From Sphingobacterium paucimobilis HER1398 (GTDB lineage Bacteria > Bacteroidota > Bacteroidia > Sphingobacteriales > Sphingobacteriaceae): a stretch of 64,000 nt of DNA. Below the pieces are notes generated by a model. It ran no database searches and was not told the DNA's origin. It saw nothing but the letters and a program-made list of their open reading frames with translations. Each line of letters opens with the position of its first letter. Position 1 is the stretch's first letter. The position numbers and the translations under genes were made by a program. Positions 34,195 through 42,819 of the stretch are shown here, in pieces. Location of the stretch: positions 186,001-250,000 of the forward strand of contig NZ_ATDL01000014.1 in NCBI RefSeq assembly GCF_000416985.1, in the 5' to 3' direction.

Positions 34195-35817
34195 ATGAAA
34201 AAGATAAGTTTACAAATAATCATTATTGTCACCTTTGGCCTCAGTTTATTCAGTTCGTGCAATAAATTTTTGGATATAAAATCGGAGGATTTTCTGACTT
34301 CGGAAGAATATTATGAAAATGACCGACAACTGCATGCGGCGCTGAATGCTGTCTACTCTGTATTAGGAGATTATAGGCTTTATGGGCGGGATATGCTGCG
34401 TATGGGATTGGATGCCGATGATGGCTTCTATAATGTGGTCAATACGCTATCTGGTGTAGAAATATATGATGTCGCAGCCGCCGACACAAAAATCGGTAAT
34501 TTTTGGACAGCCTGTTATCTAGGTATAGATCGTGCCAACTCGTTGTTGGCAAATGTCGATCGGTCGGACGCTATTTCGGTAGGAGTGAGAGACCAGATAA
34601 AAGGAGAGGCTTTGTTTCTTAGATCTTACTTTTATTTTTTATTGGTCAGTAATTTCGGCGGAGTACCTTATGTGACGCAAAATACACAGGTTGTTCATAT
34701 TCCCCGAACCGCTCCCGAGCTTATTTATGCCAATATCGTCAGCGATATGGAGCTAGCAGAGAGTCTCGTTTTGCCGATCAAAGAGATAGGCTATGGCGGA
34801 CGGGTCAGTAAATCTGCCGTGCGAGGTATATTGGCACGTGTCAATCTTTTCATCGCCGGTCAACCCGTAAACGACCAAAGCCGTTATGCGGAAGCGCGTA
34901 AATGGGCCAAGATGGTAATAGACGATGCAGAAGCAGCACACGAGCTGAACCCGGATTTTTCACAGGTCTTCATCAATTATGCAGCAGATAAGTACGATAT
35001 TAAAGAGAGTATATGGGAAGTGGAGTTCTATGGTAATCATCAGGATGTCTATAGGGAAGGAGGGCAGATTGGTGCCTACAATGGGATTAGGTATATAGGG
35101 ATGACTGTCAACGGAGAACGCGTAATGGATCCGAACTACGGCTACTCTCTTGGCATGGTGAATGCTTCTGGGACATTGTGGGACAAATATGAAGATCCCG
35201 GCTCTCTGGTTTCTCCGGACCTAAGAAGGGACTGGGCGATAGCTCCATTTTCAGTCTCTGGAGTTCCCGCCGTAGAAAAACCGAGGACCATCGAACAGAT
35301 CTATGAGCGTAACTGTGGAAAGTACAGAAGAGAATACGAAGTACTTTTGCCAAGAGACCATCAGTACACGCCGATCAATTTTCCGCTTCTTCGTTATGCA
35401 GATGTACTACTGATGTTTGCCGAGGCCGATAATCATGTGAATGGGGGGCCTACGCAAGATAGCTATCAAGCTATTAACAGTGTCCGGAGACGGGGATATG
35501 GTCTTCCCATGGGCCAAACTGCTCCGGGTGTCGATCTGCAAGGTTTGGATCAGGAAAAGTTCTTGAAAGAACTGCAGAACGAGCGATCGAGAGAATTGTC
35601 TTTCGAATATCTGAGGAAAGGTGATCTGGTGCGATGGGGGATTTTTTGGGACAAAATGGAAGATGCCCTTGACCGTGCCGAGCAGTCTGGTCTGCAGTCT
35701 AGTATGTCGCACGCACTGACATATTTTAAAAATGTGTCGAAAAGAGATGCCCTGTGGCCGATACCCTCTTATGAAAGAGGGGTGAATTTGAAATTGGATC
35801 AAAACCCCGGTTGGTAA
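34195..35817 (+). CDS. SusD/RagB-family surface lipoprotein (2)
   Basis: A 540-residue lipoprotein. The start chosen is the ATG at 34195, because it gives a standard lipoprotein signal (LSLFSSCNKFLDI, Cys near residue 23) and lies 4 bases after susC2. The SusD signature is present: LGIDRANSLLANV, GEALFLRSYFYFLLVSNFGGVPYVT, LLRYADVLLMFAEADNHVNGG and FLKELQNERSRELSFEYLRKGDLVRWG, ending WPIPSYERGVNLKLDQNPGW. It acts with SusC2 to bind the glycan at the cell surface. Substrate specificity is not visible. Confidence 0.95.
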   Translation: MKKISLQIIIIVTFGLSLFSSCNKFLDIKSEDFLTSEEYYENDRQLHAALNAVYSVLGDYRLYGRDMLRMGLDADDGFYNVVNTLSGVEIYDVAAADTKIGNFWTACYLGIDRANSLLANVDRSDAISVGVRDQIKGEALFLRSYFYFLLVSNFGGVPYVTQNTQVVHIPRTAPELIYANIVSDMELAESLVLPIKEIGYGGRVSKSAVRGILARVNLFIAGQPVNDQSRYAEARKWAKMVIDDAEAAHELNPDFSQVFINYAADKYDIKESIWEVEFYGNHQDVYREGGQIGAYNGIRYIGMTVNGERVMDPNYGYSLGMVNASGTLWDKYEDPGSLVSPDLRRDWAIAPFSVSGVPAVEKPRTIEQIYERNCGKYRREYEVLLPRDHQYTPINFPLLRYADVLLMFAEADNHVNGGPTQDSYQAINSVRRRGYGLPMGQTAPGVDLQGLDQEKFLKELQNERSRELSFEYLRKGDLVRWGIFWDKMEDALDRAEQSGLQSSMSHALTYFKNVSKRDALWPIPSYERGVNLKLDQNPGW

Positions 35818-35834
35818 TACACAAATGCAATAAC

Positions 35835-36770
35835 ATGAAAAATTATCATATTTTATTTATCGTTAGTGCCGTTCTTTTTTTCGGATGCCGAAAGGAAGAG
35901 GTAGAGACTCCCCATTTTGATGTCGAGGTCGAAGCTTTAGAATACAAAGTAGGGGAAGAGGTGAAATTCAATTTTTCGGGAGAAGTCGACCAGTTGTCTT
36001 TTTTTTCCGGTGAAATGTTGCAATCCTACGAATATAGTAAGGAGAGTCGGATGTCTACAACCGAAACAGTAAAAGTATCATTCCGAACAAACGTAACATA
36101 CAACACTCAACCCGATCAATTGGCTGTTTTTGTGTCCAATGACTATAATGGTAGCGGAGCTTATTCAGACTTGGTATCGGCCACCTGGCTAGGAGAAAAT
36201 GATTTCTCACCATGGTTTAAGGTGGCACCAGAAGATAACCCTTGGGGGCAATCTAATAATTATTATTCAGGCGAGATCGACCTTATTGATGCATTCAAGA
36301 AGGATAAGCCTCTCTATATCGGATTTCGCTATAAGCATACCAAAGGTACAGGGATTCCTCGGAATTGGTATGTCTATAACATGAATGCAACAGCAAGTAC
36401 ATTACTAGGTACGAGCACTTTGTTTAATACTGTAGGTGTGTTTTCACTGGTTTATGACAATAATTTTGTGAATGAGGCCTTAAAAACCAGTCAGATAACG
36501 ACCTATATGCTACTTCGGCTACCTACGGATCTACGATCTGTTGAAGAAGCAGAGGTTTGGGCTGTTTCCCCACCGATTTATCTGGAGGAGATTGATCACG
36601 GTCCAGACAGGTCTGTTCCTGTTAAAGGGTTCAGAGATCCTATGCCCAGTGAGTTTAAACATACCTATACAGATCCTGGCAAATACATAGTCACTTTTGT
36701 AGGAGGCAATACCACTGTAAACGGTGAGAAAGAAAAGATAAAGCAAATCGAATTGATCATTAATGACTAA
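35835..36770 (+). CDS. DUF5017-like surface lipoprotein (first of tandem pair)
   Basis: A 311-residue lipoprotein; FFGCRKEE places the lipidated Cys near residue 17, with acidic residues after it as in surface-export signals of Bacteroidota. The N-terminal beta domain (FDVEVEALEYKVGEEVKFNFSG and LSFFSGEMLQSYEY) and the downstream jelly-roll-like part with VFVSNDYNGSGAYSDLVSATW resemble what I recall as DUF5017. The next gene is a close relative with the same block order. Position right after susD suggests a SusE/SusF-like surface glycan-binding protein. No enzyme motif is seen. Confidence 0.75.
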   Translation: MKNYHILFIVSAVLFFGCRKEEVETPHFDVEVEALEYKVGEEVKFNFSGEVDQLSFFSGEMLQSYEYSKESRMSTTETVKVSFRTNVTYNTQPDQLAVFVSNDYNGSGAYSDLVSATWLGENDFSPWFKVAPEDNPWGQSNNYYSGEIDLIDAFKKDKPLYIGFRYKHTKGTGIPRNWYVYNMNATASTLLGTSTLFNTVGVFSLVYDNNFVNEALKTSQITTYMLLRLPTDLRSVEEAEVWAVSPPIYLEEIDHGPDRSVPVKGFRDPMPSEFKHTYTDPGKYIVTFVGGNTTVNGEKEKIKQIELIIND

Positions 36771-36783
36771 ACCTAAAAAGAAA

Positions 36784-37785
36784 ATGAAAAAGAATATATT
36801 ATTACTGATGGCAGCGGTCTTTTTTCTGGCGGCCTGTGGAAAGAAAGCGTCTCTTCCTGAACCTGAACCAACTCCTGAACCTGAACCCGAAGTGGTTATT
36901 CCGGATTTTGATGTGACATTGGTCGACGGATCGTATAAAGCAGGAGACGAAGTAAAGTTTGAGTTTACAGGGAAAGAAGTGGATGAAATCTCTTTTTATT
37001 CAGGTGAATTTCTGCATGAATATGCATATCACGATAAGGATCGTATATCAAAGAGCCAATCTTTAGTAGCTTCTTTTAGAACGAATGTAGAGTTAGGGGC
37101 ATCGCCACGCCAGCCTGATCAAGTATCCGTGTTTGTGTCGACTGATTACAATGGCGGAGGGACTCATGCAGATGTAGTTAATGCTACTTGGAAAGGAAAA
37201 GAAGACTTTGACGATTGGTTCACTCTTGCGCCAAATGATAATCTTTGGAATCAAACAGACTATCTATCCGGAAGCATTGATCTTTTGGAGGTCTTCGAAG
37301 AAAATAAACCTTTGTACTTGGCTTTCAGGTATCGGAACAAAAAAAATGGCTCAGGAGGAACGGAGGCAGGATATGCTCGAAGCTGGTATATATATAATCT
37401 AAATGTGACTACTACATTACTGTCTGAAAGTAAATCTCTACATACCAACTATCTTGGCTTTTCTTTAGTTTACGGAGATGAATTTAGTAGTGACGATCTG
37501 AAAACGAGTTTAATCACTGCCACTGGAGGACATATGAACTTGAAATTGCCAGTCGGGCTTCGACAGGTCGAAACAGAACTATGGGCCATTTCTCCTGCAA
37601 TCAATTTAGAGGAAATAAACCACGGTCTTGACATTCCCAAAGCCACGGTAAAAGATGTTAATGCTACTATGCCGAAGGAATTCAAGTACGCCTTTGCCGA
37701 ACCGGGGAATTACAAAGTAACCTTCGTTTACAAAGAAGGTGAACTAAAGAAGACAAAACATATTGAATTGACTATTTCAGAATAA
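36784..37785 (+). CDS. DUF5017-like surface lipoprotein (second of tandem pair)
   Basis: A 333-residue paralogue of the preceding gene. LAACGKK is the lipobox, followed by a Pro-Glu spacer (PEPEPTPEPEPE) absent from its neighbour, then FDVTLVDGSYKAGDEVKFEFTG and SFYSGEFLHEY. VFVSTDYNGGGTHADVVNATW matches the neighbour's equivalent closely. The start at 36784 gives the signal peptide; an in-frame ATG at 36763 overlaps the upstream gene. It is probably a surface glycan-binding protein held further from the membrane by the spacer. The pair looks like a local tandem duplication that has since diverged. Confidence 0.75.
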   Translation: MKKNILLLMAAVFFLAACGKKASLPEPEPTPEPEPEVVIPDFDVTLVDGSYKAGDEVKFEFTGKEVDEISFYSGEFLHEYAYHDKDRISKSQSLVASFRTNVELGASPRQPDQVSVFVSTDYNGGGTHADVVNATWKGKEDFDDWFTLAPNDNLWNQTDYLSGSIDLLEVFEENKPLYLAFRYRNKKNGSGGTEAGYARSWYIYNLNVTTTLLSESKSLHTNYLGFSLVYGDEFSSDDLKTSLITATGGHMNLKLPVGLRQVETELWAISPAINLEEINHGLDIPKATVKDVNATMPKEFKYAFAEPGNYKVTFVYKEGELKKTKHIELTISE

Positions 37786-37786
37786 C

Positions 37787-39862
37787 ATGTTACTAATGAG
37801 GGAATTACTATCTATACTGCCGTTGTTGTTGGTCTTCGTCTATGCCCCTGTCGAAGGCTCCATTAATATTCCACAGGAAGAGGATAGGGTTTTCTTGAAC
37901 AACGGCGAAGTGGTGCTGGAGTTTGAGAGTAAGGACACATTCAGATTGTTGGGACTGTCGGGTAGCAAAGGCAAGACATGGGCCGTGAAAAGACAGCAAG
38001 ATCTGGTATGGCAGATATTCATAGTCGGCCAAAATGGTCAGCCGGTCATGGTCAACTCCCAAAACGCAACGTACACGGGAGCAGAGAGTGTCGAACAAAA
38101 GGACAAGAAGTCTTTCGTGTTTTCGTGGTTATATTCCTTGCCGGATGGGACATCGGGAAAAATATTCATGACTGTATCGGTAAGCAAAGGTAGCTCCCTT
38201 TCCAACTGGGATATTCGAAGCGAATTTCCCCAAGGTTGGACAGTAAATAATTTGACATTCCCGATCATTACCCTTGAAAAGTCGGCGAATCAAAAGATGA
38301 TCATGCCAGCCAACTGGGGAGCGGAATATGATATAAACGCTATCACGAACGATCGGTTTTTAGGGAGATACCCAAGTAGCCGTCATACGATGCAATTGAT
38401 GTTACTGCACGACGATAGGCATACGTTTTATTTTGCTACGCATGACCCCAAAGCCAATCTGAAAGAATTTTCAGCACGTATAACGGCTAAAGATGTTGAA
38501 TTTTCAAAGAACATCGTTCCATCGGAGGCATGGAATGACCAAGGCAAATTTAGCTTGCCCTGGTCTACCGCTATTGGACTATCGGACAAAGGTTGGGAAG
38601 ATGCTGTCACGAAGTGGTACCGCCCGTTCACTTTCGAAACGGAATGGGGGAAAAGGAAGATTACGGAAAAAAAGCATCCTGAATGGTTGCTAAATTCTGA
38701 CCTATGGTTAGTAGGAGGCCATGTCAACGATCAAGAACTCGCACGGGCGCACAAGGCCTTGGACTATTTTGGAGTACAGACCGCTTTTCATTGGTACTAT
38801 TGGCATAATTCTCCCTTCGATACCAAGTATCCGGAATATCTTCCCGCTAAAGAAGGATTTGATCGTATTGTTAGGGAAATTCAGGAAAAGGGCAGTCATA
38901 TCGTACCTTATGTCAACGGCCGGTTGTGGGATGTGGATACAGAAAGTTATCAGCATCAGGGAGGGAAGGAGGCGACTGTTCTGAAGAAAGATCTGTCTCC
39001 ATTTACGGAGATGTATGCCTCCGGTGCAACAAATGCGGTCATTTGCCCTAGTTCGCCTGTATGGAAAAAGGTATTGGTCGATCTGACGGATAAGATACAA
39101 GGGGATGTTGTTAGTACGGATGGTGTTTATTACGATCAGGTGGCATCGGCACGGGGACTTCCGTGTTTTGACCCGAGCCACGACCATCCGCCCGGAGGAG
39201 GTTCGTTTTGGGTAGATGCGTACAGGGATATTTTCGGCGAGGTAAGGACCTCGCTTAAACCAAATAGTATTATTTCTGTAGAACAAAATGCCGAGCCCTA
39301 TCTGGATATGTTCGATTTGTTTTTAATGGTCAATTATCCACAAAGAACTGACTTTCGTCCGGTGCCGTTATTTCCGATAGTTTATTCAGACCGAGCTCTT
39401 TTGTATGGCTTTTATATCTACAATCATCAAAATCTCAGCTATCGGGTCAAAAATGCTTTGACGCTTTTATGGGGCGCCCAACTCAATGGTGGAAGGATCG
39501 AATTTGTACAATACTCTGCGATGAAGGGGCATGTAGCTTTTTTGAAGGATCTGGTTTCTTTTCGGAAAGAAAACCATGATCTCTTCATAGGCGGTAGATT
39601 GATGAAAGAAATCACCCCTGGTGGTAACAATCCTGTTTTGACGGTGCCGAACTGGCCTGCGCGTGCATCTGTAGACGGCACTTCGCCCGCTGTGAGGGGG
39701 GCAGTTTGGCAAAGCCGTACAGGTCGATATGCAGTGGTATTAGTCAATGTTGATGAGCAAGCACATGAGATCAGCCTGCCGCACCTTGGCCAGCCGATCA
39801 AGATACAGGCCGGAGCGTGTCTGCGGATCGATGTCGATCAATCAAAACTTAATAGTCTCTGA
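37787..39862 (+). CDS. Secreted glycosidase-like protein, DUF6259 type (first of tandem pair)
   Basis: A 691-residue protein with a short signal peptide (ELLSILPLLLVFVYAPVEG). The N-terminal third is a beta-sandwich-like region (VFLNNGEVVLEFES). The middle has FHWYYWHNSPFDTKYPEYLPAKEGF, IVPYVNGRLWD, DGVYYDQVA, DHPPGGGSFWVDAYRDI and SVEQNAEPYLDMFDLFLM, the order expected for a TIM-barrel glycosidase related to GH36/GH31-type folds. I recall this pattern as DUF6259. The Asp in DGVYYDQ and Glu in VEQNAE are candidate catalytic acids. It starts one base after the previous stop and is followed by a highly similar copy. The substrate is unknown. Confidence 0.75.
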   Translation: MLLMRELLSILPLLLVFVYAPVEGSINIPQEEDRVFLNNGEVVLEFESKDTFRLLGLSGSKGKTWAVKRQQDLVWQIFIVGQNGQPVMVNSQNATYTGAESVEQKDKKSFVFSWLYSLPDGTSGKIFMTVSVSKGSSLSNWDIRSEFPQGWTVNNLTFPIITLEKSANQKMIMPANWGAEYDINAITNDRFLGRYPSSRHTMQLMLLHDDRHTFYFATHDPKANLKEFSARITAKDVEFSKNIVPSEAWNDQGKFSLPWSTAIGLSDKGWEDAVTKWYRPFTFETEWGKRKITEKKHPEWLLNSDLWLVGGHVNDQELARAHKALDYFGVQTAFHWYYWHNSPFDTKYPEYLPAKEGFDRIVREIQEKGSHIVPYVNGRLWDVDTESYQHQGGKEATVLKKDLSPFTEMYASGATNAVICPSSPVWKKVLVDLTDKIQGDVVSTDGVYYDQVASARGLPCFDPSHDHPPGGGSFWVDAYRDIFGEVRTSLKPNSIISVEQNAEPYLDMFDLFLMVNYPQRTDFRPVPLFPIVYSDRALLYGFYIYNHQNLSYRVKNALTLLWGAQLNGGRIEFVQYSAMKGHVAFLKDLVSFRKENHDLFIGGRLMKEITPGGNNPVLTVPNWPARASVDGTSPAVRGAVWQSRTGRYAVVLVNVDEQAHEISLPHLGQPIKIQAGACLRIDVDQSKLNSL

Positions 39863-39875
39863 ATTAATGCATAGC

Positions 39876-41948
39876 ATGAAGAAAATACTTTTTGCAGCAC
39901 TAACCGTTCTATTAACGACCTCGACGTATGCAAAGGCTCCCCGTCATATCGTCCAGAAGAAACAGCGTGTATCGCTGAGCAACGGCGAGCTGCTGTTGGA
40001 GTTTGAAAGTGGGGACTCTTTTAAGTTTCTTGCGCTATCGCAGAGGAACGGAAAAAAATGGACGGTGACACGACAACAGGATCTGGTTTGGAAATTGGCG
40101 GTAGTCGGCGCAGGCGGGACATCCGTTACATTGAACTCACGGGATGCGGATTATATAGGTGTAGAAGCAATAGAGGAACGAGATAAGAAATCATTGGTCT
40201 TTTCATGGTCATATCCATTGGCAGGGGCTAACCCCGGAAAAATTTTCATGCATGTTTCCATCAATAGCAGCAACACCCTTTCTGATTGGGATATACGCGG
40301 TGAATTTCCGGCCGGTTGGAAGGTCGAAGACTTGACTTTTCCGATCGTCACATTCGAAAAGGTTGCAGATGAGAAAATGATCATGCCGGCCAACTGGGGT
40401 GCTGAATATGACGTAAATACTATTAACAACGAGTTGTTCTTGGGAAGGTATCCCAGTAGCCGTCATACGATGCAATTGATGTTGCTCCACGAAAAAAAGA
40501 ACGTATTATACTTCGCCACCCACGATCCTAAAGCGAACTTGAAAGAGTTTTCCGCAAGAATATCTCCAGCAGACATCGAGTTTTCGAAAAACATCATCCC
40601 ATCTGCTGCATGGAATAATCAGGGGAAATTTCATTTACCTTGGTCTACATCGATTGGTGTATCAAGCGATGGATGGGAGAATGCCGTCACTACGTGGTAC
40701 CGGCCTTTTACTTTCGAAACCGAATGGGGCCAAAAAAAGATTGTTGATAAGCAGTATCCCGAATGGCTGATCAATTGTGATATGTGGTTGACAGCCAGTA
40801 CACCGAGTGTTGCAGAATTGCAAAGGACACATACAGCGCTTACTTATTTCGGATCACAGACTTCTTTCCATTGGTATTATTGGCACAATGCCGATTTTGA
40901 TACCGAGTATCCAGAATATTTCCCCTCGAAACCAGAGTTTGCAGGCATCATCAGGGAGGTTCACGATCGTGGAAGCCATGTAGTGCCCTATATCAACGGT
41001 AGGCTATGGGATGTCGCTACGCCAAGTTATGAAACTGCTGGAGGGAGAGAGGCTACGGTACTTAATAAGGATCTGACACCGTTCACCGAGACATATGCTT
41101 CGGGAGCGACAAACGCTGTGATTTGCCCATCTTCCATCGTATGGAGACAGAAGATGGTACAATTGACCAATCGTATTATAGGCGATGAATTGGAGGCGGA
41201 TGGTGTCTATTTTGACCAAGTAGCTTCTGCGAGGGCACTTCCTTGTTTCGATCCAAACCACGACCATCCACCGGGAGGAGGTTCTTTCTGGGTGGATTCA
41301 TACCGGGAAATCTTCCGCGATGTGAGGTCTTCACTAAAGGCAGGGAATATGATTTCTACCGAACAGAATGCAGAACCTTACTTGGATATGTTTGATTTAT
41401 TTCTGATGGTCAACTATCCTCAGGGAAAGAATTTTGCACCAGTTCCTCTATTTCCGATAGTTTATTCCGACCGGGCTTTTTATTATGGTTTTTTTATCTA
41501 TAACAAGGTAAATATGAGCTATAGGGTCAAAATAGCCCTGATGTTACTGTGGGGCGCTCAGATCCATGCCGGGCAGACCGTACTGACACAATACTCCAAC
41601 ATGGTTCAGAATTCAGCTTTTGTGAGAGATTTAGTCGCTTTCCGTAAACGTAATCATGATCTATTTGTGGGCGGTAATCTACTGAAAGAAATTATCCCAA
41701 CCGGAGATAATCCTATTTTATCTGTCCCCAATTGGCCGGCAGACGACTCTACTAATGGAACTTCGTCAGCGGTTAGGGGGGCGCTTTGGAAAAGTCGTAA
41801 CGGTCAATATGCCATAGTACTCGTGAATGCGGATGAAAATCCGCACAACGTAAATTTACCTACGGGCGAATCGCTTTCCTTGCGAGCAGGCGAATCCGCA
41901 AGGGTTAATATTAACGAATCACAACTTAATAAATTTTTATTACTATAA
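39876..41948 (+). CDS. Secreted glycosidase-like protein, DUF6259 type (second of tandem pair)
   Basis: A 690-residue close paralogue of the upstream protein; long blocks are nearly identical, for example the NWGAEYD region, YPSSRHTMQLMLLH, FATHDPKANLKEFSARI, TFETEWG and DHPPGGGSFWVD. The chosen start at 39876 gives a good signal peptide (KKILFAALTVLLTTSTYA). DGVYFDQVA and STEQNAEPYLDMFDLFLM keep the same candidate acids, so both copies are probably active. The difference lies mainly in the N-terminal strand region and in loops such as ANPGKIFM, which could tune specificity. Expected location is the periplasm. Keeping two full-length copies side by side argues for selection for dosage or split specificity. 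Confidence 0.75.
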   Translation: MKKILFAALTVLLTTSTYAKAPRHIVQKKQRVSLSNGELLLEFESGDSFKFLALSQRNGKKWTVTRQQDLVWKLAVVGAGGTSVTLNSRDADYIGVEAIEERDKKSLVFSWSYPLAGANPGKIFMHVSINSSNTLSDWDIRGEFPAGWKVEDLTFPIVTFEKVADEKMIMPANWGAEYDVNTINNELFLGRYPSSRHTMQLMLLHEKKNVLYFATHDPKANLKEFSARISPADIEFSKNIIPSAAWNNQGKFHLPWSTSIGVSSDGWENAVTTWYRPFTFETEWGQKKIVDKQYPEWLINCDMWLTASTPSVAELQRTHTALTYFGSQTSFHWYYWHNADFDTEYPEYFPSKPEFAGIIREVHDRGSHVVPYINGRLWDVATPSYETAGGREATVLNKDLTPFTETYASGATNAVICPSSIVWRQKMVQLTNRIIGDELEADGVYFDQVASARALPCFDPNHDHPPGGGSFWVDSYREIFRDVRSSLKAGNMISTEQNAEPYLDMFDLFLMVNYPQGKNFAPVPLFPIVYSDRAFYYGFFIYNKVNMSYRVKIALMLLWGAQIHAGQTVLTQYSNMVQNSAFVRDLVAFRKRNHDLFVGGNLLKEIIPTGDNPILSVPNWPADDSTNGTSSAVRGALWKSRNGQYAIVLVNADENPHNVNLPTGESLSLRAGESARVNINESQLNKFLLL

Positions 41949-41958
41949 TTTTAAAATC

Positions 41959-42627
41959 ATGAAAAAACTATCTTCTTTAATTTGTTTAATCGTTTTAAGT
42001 ATCAGTGTTTACGCGCAGGAAAATCTTATTGTAGACGGGAAATTTGAACAATCTTCTTTTAGTGTTAACGATATAAACCGAAAAATACCCGGTGCTGGGA
42101 AATGGTTTCCATATTTAACATCGGACAAACAGGCGGTAATGTCTGTTATAAAAGATACAGAGAAAGGCAATGCGGCATCTATACAGACTTTATCCAGTGT
42201 AAGTTATGCTTATTCCTTTATCGGGCAACGAGTTGATAAGGCGCCGGCAGCCGGAATATATACTGTTACGTTTTGGGCTAAGGCTACACATGAAGTTCCT
42301 ACTTATTTCGGCATTTATATAAAAGCCAATGCACCTAAAGGACAAACTTTATATTTCCCACTACAAGGTTTTGATCCGCAGGAAACCCCTTCACGGTCGG
42401 GTGCCTTGAGACAGTCTCGGATAACAAACGAATGGAAGGAATATTCCGTAGATTTTGATCTTTCTAAAGTAGTCAATGCCGTAGCTTCTCCGAAAGTTGC
42501 GAAAGAAGATGTCGTTTTGAGTGCGTCGACTGATGAACATAGGAAGCTTTTTGATTTAAGCATAGCCTGTATGACTAAAAACTCGGGTATGCTGTTTACT
42601 GATGTTAGTTTGACAAAGAAAAACTAA
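41959..42627 (+). CDS. Small secreted protein, carbohydrate-binding-module-like
   Basis: A 222-residue protein with a signal peptide (MKKLSSLICLIVLSISVYA, then QENL). NLIVDGKFEQSSF and the later TVTFWAKATHEV, SRITNEWKEYSVDFDL and GMLFTDVSLTKK are typical of galactose-binding-like beta-sandwich modules (CBM4/9/22-like), where the closing strand describes a side-by-side pair of sheets. There is no attached enzyme domain. It follows the second glycosidase by 10 bases and is followed by a leader element and a new transcription segment. A role in binding glycan is inferred from fold resemblance only. Confidence 0.65.
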   Translation: MKKLSSLICLIVLSISVYAQENLIVDGKFEQSSFSVNDINRKIPGAGKWFPYLTSDKQAVMSVIKDTEKGNAASIQTLSSVSYAYSFIGQRVDKAPAAGIYTVTFWAKATHEVPTYFGIYIKANAPKGQTLYFPLQGFDPQETPSRSGALRQSRITNEWKEYSVDFDLSKVVNAVASPKVAKEDVVLSASTDEHRKLFDLSIACMTKNSGMLFTDVSLTKKN

Positions 42628-42642
42628 TGTAACCAAAACTTA

Positions 42643-42695
42643 CAAAGGCTTCTGGAAATTATTTGTCACACGGCAATGCCTTCCGGAAGTCTTTG
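42643..42695 (+). promoter_or_regulatory. Hairpin and motif before the esterase gene, related to the susC2 leader
   Basis: Arms 42643-42657 and 42681-42695 pair over about 15 bases with two G-T pairs. The loop holds AAATTATTTGT then ACGGCAATGC (42670-42679), the same motif as at 30496-30516 before susC2. A matching ATACCAT occurs downstream in both (near 30570 and 42718). Confidence 0.45.
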
Positions 42696-42819
42696 TTTGA
42701 AATCGGATACCATATAATAAATGAATTAGTTTTTGCTTTAGAGGCTTTTTCGTAAGAGATACCTGCTTTGAAAGCCATGATTTATATGCCAAGGAAACTT
42801 ACTTTAACCAGAACATACT

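Noticed and set aside
38708-39286. 192-codon open frame antisense to the first DUF6259-like gene
   Set aside because: It follows the codon pattern of the real gene on the other strand, has no family-like motif, no promoter and no signal, and the sense strand encodes a clear homologous pair.
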